From positions 10,851,501 to 10,915,500 of the forward strand of contig NC_085112.1 in the NCBI RefSeq assembly GCF_030269925.1: a stretch of DNA of 64,000 bases, given 5' to 3'. This DNA comes from Bombyx mori (lineage: Eukaryota > Arthropoda > Insecta > Lepidoptera > Bombycidae). Positions 22,001-33,708 of this stretch are shown one piece after another (position 1 is the stretch's first letter; each line of letters opens with the position of its first letter). Below the pieces are notes generated by a model, which saw only the letters and a program-made list of their open reading frames with translations, searched no databases and was not told where the DNA came from. The translations under genes were made by a program, and so were the position numbers.

Positions 22001-22470
22001 TTTAAAAATTAAATTATTAGTATTATTTTGATTTTACAATATTTTTAACAATAACATGATAAAATATATACAAGGAAATGGTTTTTAGTTTTAAAAAAAT
22101 CCGATAACCCAATATCCCATATAAAATTAGAAAGAGAGGCAAAAAGTTGCAGAGTCTGAAAGGCAAAGGATTTATAAATATCACGACTAGAATTCATTGA
22201 AATAAAAAAAGCACATATAAACAAACAAGCCGTGCAGTTTCAATAATGCGATGCAGAGCATGCGTAATCAGATCACTAGTTTGCATTGATGTAGTCAACT
22301 CTTTGGTATTTGCTATCGACGTACATTTCAATAATAGCTATGTATGTATACACACATTATTTACCAAATATCAGTGGCACTATAGCATTATGATAAACGA
22401 TTTTCGGACTTTTTACATTTCATAATAATATCAATCATTTTAAATGTGGTAAAACCGCTTTTTCTTCGTT

Positions 22471-22715
22471 GTATTGGTAGGACCTCTTGTGTCCGGACGG
22501 ATAGGTACCACCGCCCTGCCTAATTCTGCCGTGAAGCAGTAATGCGTTTCGGTTTGAAGGGTGGGGCAGCCGTTGTAACTATAGGTACTGAGACCTTAGA
22601 ACTTATATCTCAAGGTGGGTGGCGCATTTACGTTACAGATGTCTATGGGCTCCAGTAACCACTTAACATCAGGTGGGCTGTGAGCTCGTCCACCCATTTA
22701 AGCAATAAAAAAAAA
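22471..22715 (+). mobile_element. Bm1 SINE, 5'-truncated
   Basis: GTATTGGTAGGACCTCTTGT at 22471 through AAGCAATAAAAAAAAA at 22715. Near-consensus body; head absent. Confidence 0.92.
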
Positions 22716-23073
22716 TGCTCATCTTGATTGTAATAAGGCTCGTTGTGCCGAAAACATATTCACTGAGATCTAGCACTAAAGTAAAATAACACATTTTATT
22801 CCGCCTTCATTTAAGTAGTAATTAAACAAAATATCGTTTCGCACTACCTAACCCCGAATATCGCACTTTGTGTAGTTATAACAGAATAGGATGATTGACC
22901 AAATTTAATTGCAATTCTATTAAAACTACAGTATCTTCAACAGTTAACCGGTTATGATCTCCGAATTCACCGTTACAGATAGGTAGTGGATCGACCACTT
23001 TTTAATTGAGACGAAACGAATGGACTTTCGAAAAGCCTTAATTCTTGGCGTTTTATCGAAAAAAATATATCTT

Positions 23074-23333
23074 ACTTGCTGACCCGGCAGGCTTCGTAGT
23101 GCCTCAATCGATAAATAAAAGACCTTAACTTTTGTATAAAATAAACTTAAAACATACAAAAGGAATCCGTCCGACGGGGGACACATCAAAGGAAAAACTA
23201 AAATAAATCTTTATTATTTAAACGTTCTCTGGACTTCCACAAATAATTCAAGACCAAAATTAGCCAAATCGGTCTAGCCGTTCTCGAGTTTTAGCGAGAC
23301 TAACGAACAGCAATTCATTTTTATATATATAGA
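23074..23333 (-). mobile_element. Helitron-like element (46.5-kb family)
   Basis: On the minus strand it starts TCTATATATATAAAAATG (23333 downward). It includes GTTAGTCTCGCTAAAACTC and GGTTTGGCTAATTTTGGTCT-like blocks, the TTTGATGTGTCCC segment and the end GCCGGGTCAGCAAGT, a CTAG end mutated to CAAG. The copy at 46491-46761 has the same internal order with an intact CTAG. Confidence 0.65.
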
Positions 23334-23350
23334 TTTTACATTATCATTTT

Positions 23351-23442
23351 ATTCGCTTCAATTGTCAATTTATCTCACGGCCCAACTGACGCTTAAGCTT
23401 CATATAGGATATGGCTTCAATCCTGCAACTGGGATTAATTTA
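23351..23442. repeat. Long direct repeat, left copy
   Basis: An ~88-bp sequence starting GCTTCAATTGTCAATTTATC and ending CTGCAACTGGGATTAATTTA. It recurs at 23730-23820 with about five differences, bracketing a LINE end exactly. Confidence 0.85.
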
Positions 23443-23725
23443 CAATACCAGCTTCTTCCATCTGAAACCGCTGCGTTCATCGACAATGCGTTTCCAGAGG
23501 TCTTTTTTGCCACGTACTATCCGGCTGTGGAATGAACTCCCCTCCACGGTGTTTCCCGAGCGCTATGACATGTCCTTCTGCAAAAGAGGCTTGTGGAGAG
23601 TATTAAGCGGTAGGCAGCAGCTTGGCTCTGCTCCTGGCATTGCAGAAGTCCATAGGTGACTTTAACGTCTCACCATCAGGTGGGCCGTATGCTCGTCTGC
23701 CTACAAGGGCAATAAAAGAAAAGTG
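23443..23725 (+). pseudogene. LINE family B RT C-terminus and 3' UTR
   Basis: A 5'-truncated non-LTR retrotransposon end. The frame reads HLKPLRSSTMRFQRSFLPRT, then IRLWNELPSTVFPERYDM, KRGLWRVLSGRQ and GSAPGIAEVHR before TGA at 23657. This is the usual end of insect LINE reverse transcriptases that finish with a LWN-LP motif. The UTR continues as CTCACCATCAGGTGGGCCG and ends GGGCAATAAAAGAAAAG. The frame opens upstream only because host sequence happens to be open. It is flanked by the long direct repeat. Confidence 0.85.
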
Positions 23726-23729
23726 ATTA

Positions 23730-23820
23730 GCTTCAATTGTCAATTTATCTCACGTCCCAACTGACGCTCAAGCCTCATATAGGATATTGCTGCTTCAATC
23801 CTGCAACTGGGATTAATTTA
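23730..23820. repeat. Long direct repeat, right copy
   Basis: Right partner of 23351-23442. Begins directly after the A-rich LINE tail. Differences from the left copy include GCTCAAGCCTC for GCTTAAGCTTC and a small insertion in ATATTGCTGCTTC. Confidence 0.85.
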
Positions 23821-23997
23821 TTCGACTACATAAGCATCTAATAGGTATATGTTCATGAACAACTTTTATGGGGAAAGACAAAATATCGTGTAATAAATTT
23901 AAACCAACAAAAGAAATATTGCGTAAACCAGGGAAAATAATATATTAATTACCGAACAAAAGATTATTCATCTAAGACCTTTCTTAAAGAACGAAGA

Positions 23998-24036
23998 AGA
24001 ACTTCTGATAAAATTTAAGTTTTTATCAGAAGTTCT
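23998..24036. repeat. Perfect 16-bp inverted repeat (hairpin)
   Basis: AGAACTTCTGATAAAA (23998-24013) and its exact reverse complement (24021-24036) are separated by 7 bases. Strong potential hairpin. No known element ends recognised next to it. Confidence 0.85.
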
Positions 24037-24645
24037 ATATTAGATTAAGTGAAAAAACAGTGCGTTCATAAAGTTTTGGTAAAAAAAAATCCTGTCAATA
24101 CCCTGAGTGCATATATTATAATGTGCATTCAATACTGTGCAAACGTTAGCTGACAAAAAATTAAAATTAAATTTAAAAAATCTGCACCTCCGAACCAATT
24201 ACCGCTACTTGACACGTGTTTCTAGACTATATTTACGGTATATAGAATCGTGAATGGCTCGTTTTGTGGACTCCATTTCAATGTTTGGTAAACGTGTCTT
24301 GAATAATTTTGTAGATATATACGTTTGGTGTCATTCGTTTTTGTTTTACGAGTTTTGTGTGGGCGTTCGTCGAATATGTTAAGTGTTTCGTCTTCTTTAA
24401 TTACATTTAATTACAATAATAATGTTTTGTACGAATAAAATTTTAGTTGCTTTTCCGTGAACATTATTGATTTGAATGTTAATTTACGTTGAATTGTTTT
24501 CGGAGTAAAACGCGACAAAAAATATATAATAATAATATACAAAGAAACAACTATTTATATGAATAATAATAATAACCGTCATCACGTAGACTATACATTA
24601 GACACTGTATAGCCATCATACTAAGACTATACATATATAATAAAA
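24037..24645. other. AT-rich DNA, nothing recognised
   Basis: No feature supported. Short poly-purine and AAT-type runs only. Confidence 0.35.
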
Positions 24646-24649
24646 ATCT

Positions 24650-24716
24650 TACGTTACGGACGTTTTTACCGGTTAGGGTACCCCTCCGCATCGTCCCATA
24701 AGGAACTTCGTTCCAT
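24650..24716. repeat. Small dispersed repeat (copy 2)
   Basis: Longer copy of the 7750 repeat, running on into the hairpin GGAACTTCGTTCC at about 24701-24713. Confidence 0.65.
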
Positions 24717-26059
24717 AAAAACATGTTTTCTTACACTAACTAATTATTTACTATCCAATAATTAATTTGTGTTTTGGAGCCGATCCTATTATATTACTAA
24801 ATGTCTACAATGAATATTTTTTTCTATTAAAACTGCCTAGAAAAAAGAACGTGTCTGAGAGCACAGTGAAAACCCTTTGCCTGCTTCATCGATTATAAAA
24901 TAAAACTTCAGCAATACGACAATAGAGATGTCGATCATACTCGCGATAAAAAGATGGTCAATGATGTTAATTTTAAATTCCGATCGCTTTAAATAGCGAT
25001 AATCGATAGCTAAACGAAATCTATCGATTGTCTTGTACCGTTATTACGTTTCCCAAGCTATCAGTCTACCTATAGTATGGGGCCCTATTATAACAGTTTT
25101 GTATTAAAATAACTCGAAAATTCTGGAACGTGGACTGCGATATTTTAAACATTTTATTGAATGAAAATCTTTTAGTAAAACTAACACTAGACTATTCAAT
25201 AAAGGCTTATTTAGTATATAGGATACAGTAATTGAAGTGTAGATATCCTCGTCCTGTATACATTTCTGACCCGAAATTGTCGTATTTTCGGCTTTAAGAA
25301 TGGGACACTATTTGAAAATACAATTGTAACGTCAACCTCAGGATCTCAGATTACTGTTGAATTCTAGTTGCGACGTCTGTTGGTTCCAGTAGACATTGCT
25401 AATTTTCCTCGAGCATTTCCCATTTGAATCCTCTTGTTTCAGATTCAGATTCAGATATAGGCTTTAATATAGACACCGGCATGGTATTTACCAAGGTATA
25501 CAAATGTATTCCTTGTTAAAACACTGCTTATAGACGAAATCATATTTTTGTTTGTAGCAATTTTATCTCCATTATAGTTTTGGCCCCGCTAACATTATTT
25601 GCCACACATTGTATCTGATTCAGTTAAAATATGAACGTTTGCTTGATTTAACCATTTTTTTCTGTGTAGGTTCACGCAATGAAGCCACCCTTGACCACCC
25701 CTAGACAATAAAGAAAAAACTTGCGTAAAAAGCGACGTAAATATATACTCTTTTAACTAAGTTTCGTATTCCAAATTCCTGGTTAGCTTACATAATCCAC
25801 GTCCTGGTTTCGCGTTTAAATAACGAACCGTTTGTATTTAATGCATTTTCCGTGTAACATGTCGCCTCGGTGTGAAAGCCGCCTAACAACTAGATTATAG
25901 TGAACCTTTTGCTAAGATACGAGTGAATAAATACTACACGAAAGCGATATACTTGGGTTCATGGGGGCTACTTACGAAGCAGGGGGCTTAATAGTAAATC
26001 TAACGACGCTATGGTTGTGTTTAAGGAATCTGTGTAAAGTACGTTACGTCATATTGTTT
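24717..26059. other. AT-rich DNA, nothing recognised
   Basis: No repeat ends or coding frames over 60 codons before 25961. A palindromic patch of CGATAATCGATAGC-type motifs lies at 24980-25035. Not interpretable further. Confidence 0.35.
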
Positions 26060-26060
26060 A

Positions 26061-26537
26061 CTAGCGACCCGCCCCCGCTTCGCTTTTTTTTTTTTTTTTT
26101 ATTGCTTAGTTGGATGGACGAGCTCACAGCCCACCTGGTGTTAAGTGGTTACTGGAGCCCATAGACATCTACAACGTAAATGCGCCACCCACCTCGAGAT
26201 ATAAGTTCTAAGGTCTCAGTATAGTTACAACGGCTACCCCACCGTTCGAACCGAAACGCATTACTGCTTCACGGCGGAAATAGGCGGGGTGGTGATACCT
26301 ACCCGTGCGGACTCCCAAGAGGTCCTACCACCAGAGTTCGCTTCGGAAACTATAATTTATCATAGATTTCTCCACTATTTAATGGATGTTATTATACATA
26401 TAAACCTTCCTCTTCAATCACTCTATCTATTAAAAAAACCGCATCAAAATCCGTTGCGTAGTTTTAAAGATTTAAGCATACATAGGGATGTAGGGACAGA
26501 GAAAGACAGAGAAACTTTGTTTTATACTATGTAGTGA
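26061..26537 (-). mobile_element. Helitron-like element carrying a nested Bm1
   Basis: On the minus strand the 5' end is TCACTACATAGTATAAAAC (26537 downward) and the 3' end is CGGGCGGGTCGCTAG at 26061. Flanks are A (26060) and T (26538). The body is split by a Bm1 (26086-26336). The 7 bases TTCGCTT occur on both sides (26079-26085 and 26337-26343), and removing the SINE and one copy restores CCCGCTTCGCTTCGGAAAC, as in the 38.7-kb relative. Confidence 0.8.
26086..26336 (-). mobile_element. Bm1 SINE, 5'-truncated, inside Helitron
   Basis: Long T-run, ATTGCTTAGTTGGATGGACG, core blocks with the GGCGGAAATAGGCGGGG variant, and truncation at CTACCACCAG. Flanked by the 7-bp target duplication described for the host element. 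Confidence 0.92.
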
Positions 26538-26834
26538 TGGCATGGACAACGTATGTTTCAAATATGGTAATGTTAACTTTAAAAAATATGCTATTTGTTT
26601 GTTAGTAAACGCTCCATTTGGGGAAAATAATTTCGAATTTCATAACGAAATCGTAACCAACAATGATTTTAATTTATTTCCCTGAATTACAATATTTAGT
26701 TATAAGTTAACGGACTATTAAACTTGTAAAATACTCCTCAGAAATTCAATTGCATGCGAACGAGCTTTACGTAATACGAAAATAATAAGACATTGTCACG
26801 AATGTAGTTGCTCAATTTTATCTGAGGTACAATG

Positions 26835-27092
26835 TTTTTTTTTTATTGCTTAGATGGGTGGACGAGCTCACAGCCCACTTGGTGTTAAGTGGTTACTAAA
26901 GCACATAGACATCTATAATATAAATGGGCCACCCACCTTGAGATATAAGTTCTAAGGTCTCAGTATAGTTACAACGGCTGCCCCACCCTTCAAACCGAAA
27001 CGCATTACTGCTTCACGGCAGAAATAGGTCTGGCACCTGGTATAGGTGGTGGTACCTACCCGTGCGGACTCACAAGAGGTCCTACCACGAGT
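26835..27092 (-). mobile_element. Bm1 SINE, 5'-truncated
   Basis: T-run, ATTGCTTAGATGGGTGGACG to CCTACCACGAGT. It carries a ~15-bp insertion (CTGGCACCTGGTATA) in the AATAGG-GGTGG block. A 60-codon frame here is a shadow. Confidence 0.9.
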
Positions 27093-27227
27093 AATAACAT
27101 TGGTCGGTGATTCGGTGCAAAATTTATTTGACACGTATTAAAAAATATAGTCTTCTGCTTATATTAAATCTTAAGTTTTGTAGTTTAAAATATAGAGCAA
27201 CTATCATGTTATTTTGATTCAAAATGT

Positions 27228-27352
27228 TTGCGGTAGGCAGCGGCTTGGCTCTGCCCTTGGCATTGCTGAAGTCCATGGGCGACGGTAACCACTCACCATC
27301 AGGTGGGCCGTATGCTCGTCTGCCTACAAAGGCAATAAAAAAAAAAAAAAAA
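27228..27352 (+). mobile_element. LINE family B 3' tail
   Basis: GCGGTAGGCAGCGGCTTGGC, GCATTGCTGAAGTCCATGGG, then CACCATCAGGTGGGCCGTAT and GGCAATAAAAA with a 15-A run. Severely 5'-truncated. Confidence 0.8.
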
Positions 27353-27854
27353 CTAATGACCGAACTTGCAATTGCAATCCAAAATGCAAATGCGCTGAAG
27401 TGTTGCGATACTTCAATTATTACTTAGAAAACAAATCAAAATACATTTGAAACTATTTAAGTGATAGTATCAACCATATTTTTTTTTAGTTTAATATTAC
27501 GCAATGACATAAGCAATACCAATTCCATCAAGCTTATTGTGTTTTAACAATGCCCAATGCAAACTAGTGCAATAATTATCCTATTAGTTTTTATATTGCA
27601 GTTACATAACTAAATCAACGATTAATTGTAATTACTTACGAAATTACGACCGTTGTGAACTCATTTTATTGGATCTCAAATCTTAACTATCTTATAGAAG
27701 AAGCTGTTTGTTACAACACAAGTAAAACAGCAGTCTTTGCAAAATGTTTTACTTAATTGTACACAAATGGCTTTAGAAGAAATAATCTGGTAGTGATATA
27801 AGACTTTGAGAGATATTAATGCCCAAGTATGGACTCAAGCAGTCTAAAACTGAC

Positions 27855-27962
27855 GGACGGAGAGCATAGACATTACAGCAATGGTTTACATTCAAAGATC
27901 TCAGTCTCAGTTGTATAGCCACTGTCTCACTCTTCAACGTGGAACGCAACGCATGACGCATT
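27855..27962 (-). mobile_element. Ancient Bm1-like relic
   Basis: Keeps GAGCATAGACATTACAGCAA, AGATCTCAGTCTCAGTTGTA, CTCACTCTTCAA and GGAACGCAACGCATGACGC in the order of minus-strand Bm1. Strongly diverged. Confidence 0.45.
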
Positions 27963-30100
27963 TATTTTTCACAGAAAAAAGCAATGAAATAATTGACTTT
28001 TTTATGATTTTACTATAATTGGTCATTGGTTTTGTTTGTCAGCGTACGATTATCTCTTAGTTTATATCATTAAAATATCTATCTATGCCTCAAAATGTCA
28101 TTAATTATGGGCGCTACACCACGCCACGTCGCTTCATTTTGTCAAGGAAATAATCTGATAACCTAACTTCGATCGAGTTTATCAATAATCAATTTAAAAA
28201 TGGTTACGATGTTCGGTGAACTGATGGATTGTAAGTTAAGATTTTAACGAAAACTAGAATCACGAATTCCGATTGATAATTGCCTAATCGATTAAATGAT
28301 TTCTTTGTTCTGTTTGACCTGTGTGTCTCTCAATTAAATTTAATTATGTAGGCATTTTTGTGAAGCTGTAATCTTTAGTTATTATTCTTAAGATTTGTTT
28401 ACATCTAATGATACCTCCGACTTATTCACACTTAAGCACTCTCAATATATGACTGATTTACTAGATAATTAAAAAAATACTTATCCTTTATTTACACGTT
28501 TACCAAGTCCATATTTTTTAAAATAAATGTTTATAGCGTTATTTCATTAGCTTAAATTGTTCATAAGCTTTGCATAAGTTAAACTCGATCAAGATCAATG
28601 AATTAAAAGAATATGGTAAGATAACTCTTAGTTTATCTGCTAGTAGATTGCCTCCTACTTTGCATATCGTGTAGGAATGTCTTTATAGTCAAGAACTAAT
28701 CAAACATTTAATGAATCAATTTGCGTTCTCTCTTGGTGGTATCTGCAATGTTTGTTAGCGCTATTGACATAATTTTTTACTCTTAAGTCTTTGAACTTCT
28801 TCGTCTTGGAATAAATTTCAGAACTACTTTTTTATTACTCTTTCTGGACTAGCAGAATTGTCATCGATCCTTAATTAGTATGTATGTAGTAATCCGACGT
28901 TTTGAAGGGGTCAAAATCATGTTCATTCCGTTACATGCCAATAACAACAACTAAATAACATAAAACAACTACAACTACAACTAACACTAATACTAACTAA
29001 CTAACATACATACTAAATAGCATACGTATGAAGCTAATAAAAGCGTATTAAAAAAAAGAATTGATTTTGCTTCTGATTTATAGACCATATAGATATTTAT
29101 AGATAGATAGTCGTTTCCTATCTTCAATGACAGTTGTTAACGTATCGTAACATCAATCGTGGTAAATATAAAATTCCTTTGCAACTCCTTCTAGTTTAGT
29201 TTAGCATAAAACGCCTGCCTTGTTAAATATTCTGCTATAAATCCAAGTTAGTTATGCTAAACCGTTCGGAATGCCGATTCTCGTACCAGTTTCTTCTTTC
29301 TCTAATGAAGCCAACAGAATAATTACATAACATTAAATATTACACAATAATACAAATTTACAAAATTTTGTCGTTAGTAAAGTTAGTCTAGGTATTATAT
29401 TGCTATCGTTGGGCATACGGGCTAGCGCTGGCCTGGTATTCATTGGTCACTCATAAATATTACAAGGTGAATTTCAACACCCCCTTTAAAACACCACCCA
29501 CCTTTACACAGTTCTGTCACAGCAACAACTGTCGCCTTTGCGATTTTTCAAACCGGAATCCATGATGAGTTTCGCTGCAGGAATCAAGTGAATCGTATCT
29601 ATATCTTCCACAGCCCTAGCAGTAATTTAGTGTTGGTGTTCACAATAAACTCCAAAGAATACTGCATCTTTATTCTAAGTAACTTTTTCTTTCCAAATTT
29701 AATCCTTAGCATCTTTAGTTAGATGTCACTTCCTTGAACACATTATTACCTACTAGTGAAGTCTTTGAAACAGATCAAATCAATCTTTGATATTATGAGT
29801 TGATACTAATTTATATTGTTTCGACGTATTTATAATGTTGGTAATCGCGTAAGCTTAAAACAACCCGTAGATTTGATCATGTTCCATGAAAGACATTCTT
29901 TAAATTGCGAACAAAAACTGTTTAAAATTTCGATTCAGCGCAACTAATACAGCGCAGATATAGAACACGACCAAACAAAACATATAAAAAAGATTATGGA
30001 ATCGCTTCTTAAAATATTTCTATTATTTATATTATGCCTAGCTATGTATTTCTACTGCGAAGCATTGATTTGTTCCGGTTTTATTAGTTGGTATTATAGA
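27963..30100. other. 2.1 kb mostly without recognised features
   Basis: AT-rich. A possible Bm1 relic at 29430-29580 (CACCCACC, ACAGCAACAACTGTCGCC, CAAACCGGAATCCATGATG) is too weak to call. Short CTAA/ACTA runs occur at 28950-29020. No coding frames with recognisable content. Confidence 0.35.
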
Positions 30101-30101
30101 G

Positions 30102-30297
30102 AGATCCGGTGAGAAACTCAGCGGGCTGTGTCCTTAAGTTAGTCCGCTCGTCAAACTCTTGACGACGGTGACCGGTGGTTGAGGGTCCTAAAAGCACCGA
30201 GACTGAAAATGGGGGATCCGACAAGACACGTTTCGGGCGACGGCGGCTTTGCGTTGCCTCGTCGCGGTCGGATAAGCCAGCAGATGAGTACGTTGTC
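30102..30297 (-). mobile_element. LINE family C internal fragment
   Basis: GATCCGGTGAGAAACTCAGC and GGCTGTGTCC match the central part of family C (compare 37305-37345), continuing with GACGGTGACCGGTG and AAGCACCGAGAC. It abuts the family D LINE end with no gap larger than a few bases. The 3' tail of family C is missing. Confidence 0.6.
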
Positions 30298-30315
30298 ATA
30301 ATATCTATTTCATTA

Positions 30316-30780
30316 TCAGCCTATAGTAGTCCACTGCTGGACATAGGCCTCTCTAATTGCTCCCCACTGAGCACGATCCTTGGCTTCTGTCATCCAGTTC
30401 CTGCCATCCACCCTGCACAGATCATCACTCCACCGAGCCTGAGGGTGTCCTGTACTGCGTTTTCCAATTCGCGATCTCCACTCAAAAACGCGTTTACCCC
30501 AACGGTTATCGGTTGTCCGGCTAATATGGCCACTTGCCACTTCAGCTTACTAATTCGCTGTGCTATCTCTATAACTTTGATTCTCTGTCGGATCACCTCA
30601 TTCCGGATTCAGTCTCTCAGAGAAACTCCAAGCCCTCTCCATAGCTCGCTGAGCGACTAAGCTTGTGGACCAGCCCAACCGTGAGTGTCCACGTTTCCGC
30701 TCCGTATGTCATGACAGGCAGGACGCACTGATTGAAGACTTTCGTCTTTAGACTCTGTGGAATAGACGACGAAAATACTC
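30316..30780 (-). pseudogene. LINE family D RT C-terminus, frameshifted
   Basis: On the minus strand the pieces read, in order: KTKVFNQCVLPVMTYGAETW and TLTVGLVHKLS; then RNEVIRQRIKV-EIAQRISK; then GHISRTTDNRWGKRV, GHPQARWSDDL, GRNWM and AYVQQWTTIG-stop (TGA complement at 30316). This is the usual C-terminal end of lepidopteran endonuclease-reverse transcriptase LINEs. At least three frame changes or stops separate the pieces, so it is dead. It is the longest family D copy in the window (about 155 codons). Confidence 0.85.
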
Positions 30781-32293
30781 GACGTAATTTTTATATTATT
30801 ATATTAAAATTATATTTTTTAATATCTATTTACTTATAAAAATGGTGTTTGTACGGAAACGGCTTTCCAAGAAACTTGACGTACAGTAGCGCAGAGTGGA
30901 ACACTTTAATTGAATATGCAATTTCGAAAAGGACTCATCTCTGAAAATGTAAAATGTTCAGGAAATGAGAAAAAAGCCGATTATTTTCTAGAATCAGTGT
31001 AAAATTTAAAATATTAACTTTTGATATATATTTTAGTGCTAATTAGCAATTGAATTGCTGGAATGATTATAAAATGGTGTAGGTAAGCCTCAAAATTACA
31101 TGTATATGAAAAAACGTATTTGACAAAATATGCGACATGTGCCCTTTTCGAAATTGCATATTCAATTATGCCTAAGTGATTTCAATTACATTAAAGATAC
31201 TTTGGAGTGCTGCATCACAATGCGCGTCCAGTTTATTGTACTTAGCTGTTTCCACTTCTGATTAGCTGTTATTGAAGCAGTAGAGTTCATAATATAACTA
31301 AATAACTCATTACAATTTTCAGGTAATATTATTTCATTGCACCGGAAATTTCGACCCAATATAGATGATTACCTTCACATATCATTTTAGTAAACAGATT
31401 CACGACAGATTAGGTATATATGATTAAATTCAATGTGTCAAATTTCTTTAATATTATACATTGATTCAGCAAGTTCCAATCACCGATAGTTACTTTTAAT
31501 AAAACACAACCTTTGTTTTGTTTTTTGCACAGGTGTTTCGTATCAACTTTGTATTTTATTTTGCAACAGTTCTATTTAGATCGAAGTCAGTTCCGAATAC
31601 CAAAGAGAATGTTCAATACATGATTGATAGAAAATCGATCGAATAATAACGAATTCGACATTGGAGATTCAAATTTTGAAGCATATTAACGTGCCTAGTT
31701 TGTGAAACATATTAGTTTTCTTTCCATTAAAGCCTGTTTTGGAGTTGTCCTAATGTTATTCAAACGAAATTAAGAAAAATTCTGAGCGGTGTAGACAAAC
31801 TTATGTAAATATTTAGGTCGTTAAAATACCTTCGGTCCTTATATACGTCCAGAAAAAAGTTTAAAGATATGTTTACATTAGAAAAATGTTTTGCTTTCAA
31901 TCCTTTAAATTTACCAAATTACTATTGAAAAATATCATTGAATATATCAAGCAGCAGCAGACCACTTTTAATTCCATTTCAGAGGCAGTAGTGAAACTAC
32001 AATTTTCACCTGACCGTAAAATATGAACATAAAACATAGATAGAATAAAAACGTCGTCAATTCACCCAGTATTACCAAACAATCAATTATTTATTATTAG
32101 TGTTGACAGCCAGACCTCTTTTTCACTTAGTACAATATTTATCGATGTTTCACAAGCGAACGGTAAATTTTATAATGCTGTTAATAGCTCGAATGCGGTA
32201 ACGGTCCCGTATCGATTTATTATCGATACAAACGTACTTCTGTTTGATAGAGTCGAGTAGATCGGGAATGATTTTGTTCATTAATGTGTCTTT
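30781..32293. other. AT-rich DNA, nothing recognised
   Basis: No repeat family, hairpin or coding frame I can support. Confidence 0.35.
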
Positions 32294-32382
32294 GATTTTT
32301 TCCAGTTTTTTTTTTGTAAACACAGTTGCGAATATATGATTTTTTCCAGTTTTTTTTTTTGTAAACACAGTTGCGAATATAT
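32294..32382. repeat. Tandem duplication, 44-bp unit x2
   Basis: GATTTTTTCCAG, T-run, GTAAACACAGTTGCGAATAT occurs at 32294-32337 and again at 32338-32382, differing by one T in the homopolymer. Near-identity indicates a recent event. Confidence 0.95.
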
Positions 32383-33690
32383 ACTGTCAAATATAACGAT
32401 AAAATAAATAACAAAATTAGCGGTTATAGGTAGTTTCATAAGTGTGTTGTATGTGTTAAGATGGGCAGAAATTGCTCAGTACTTAAGAAAAAAAAGGTAA
32501 GAATACTGAACTGAGAGTAGAAGCAGTAGATTGAATTAGCCAGGTATCATCTATATACATGATCTCACATAAATTGCGATCACACATAACCCGTATCATC
32601 TAATGACTAACTAAATTATTAAAATGCTTTAAAGCAAAGGAGTATAACAATTCATTTTGATCTTGAACGTTTGGATGAGTAACGTCACCAGCCCTATTAG
32701 TGCAACTTGGTCCAAGTACCTATCTTATATTTTACCTACATTTAATTCTACGATTAAGTTTGATATCTCGAAGATTGATCATTTAGTATCAAGATAGGTA
32801 ATACACGTTTTTATTTGCTCAAAAGGATATAAAAGTGATAAATCTGAGAGTGCTGTACTTTTTAAACTGAAAATTAGTGGGCTCATTGTTTGAAATTATT
32901 TTGTATCTGAAGAAAACCTTAACGAGTTAGGGGGGACATTTTTTTGTCAGTAAAAATGGATCACAATTAAATGAGAAAAACTAAGATTTGAGTCGTGTAA
33001 ACTATTCAAAGAGTGGATGATTATCCGCAGCAGTACGGATTGAACATGTTGATAATGTTCTTGAAGCAACGATTCTTATTGTTAGTTTATTCTTTAAAAC
33101 ATAATTAATATTCTAAACCTCAAAACCTGTAGCTATATTTTAATAAAGTAGCAACAGCAAGCGTGAAAATCTATTGTAGTTTTAGGAACCACAAGTGAAA
33201 TATTGTTAAAATATATTATTAAGAATTACCCAAAAAGGGGATCTTAAGTGACAATCTTAAACAACGTGGTTTATTTTCATTCAGCCTCTATGCTATAGGT
33301 ACAATTTTATGACAATTAACGTTAAGCTCAAGGAGCCAATTAAAGAGTAAATAAAATAGAACGGACTAACAAATCACGCCAAGTCAAACCGACATATCTT
33401 CCGTAAGAACCTTTTCCGTACTGCCTTTTATAGGAAGCGGCAACCTACCAGCCCAAGCTCATAAACATTATTAAAAAAGTTAAATATCCAATGATACAAT
33501 ATCATATTAACCATTCAATGCAAAGCTGATCTATTTGCTTTATTTATCAATCCGCCTATGACTGCAAAAATGTTCCTAAGGGAATTATTTTGTTACGAAC
33601 ATTTTCAAGACTCATTATTATTGAAATCGAGGACCTCCTAATTCAAATAAAGGAATTTGCAAAACAGAAAATATGTTTTTCTACAAGCTG
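32383..33690. other. AT-rich DNA, nothing recognised
   Basis: No supported feature before the RTE insertion. Confidence 0.35.
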
Positions 33691-33708
33691 TTATGCACAC
33701 CATTAGTC

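Noticed and set aside
30175..30660. 161-codon plus-strand frame, the longest in the window
   Set aside because: It is antisense to LINE family C and the family D reverse transcriptase, whose minus-strand translation shows clear family motifs.
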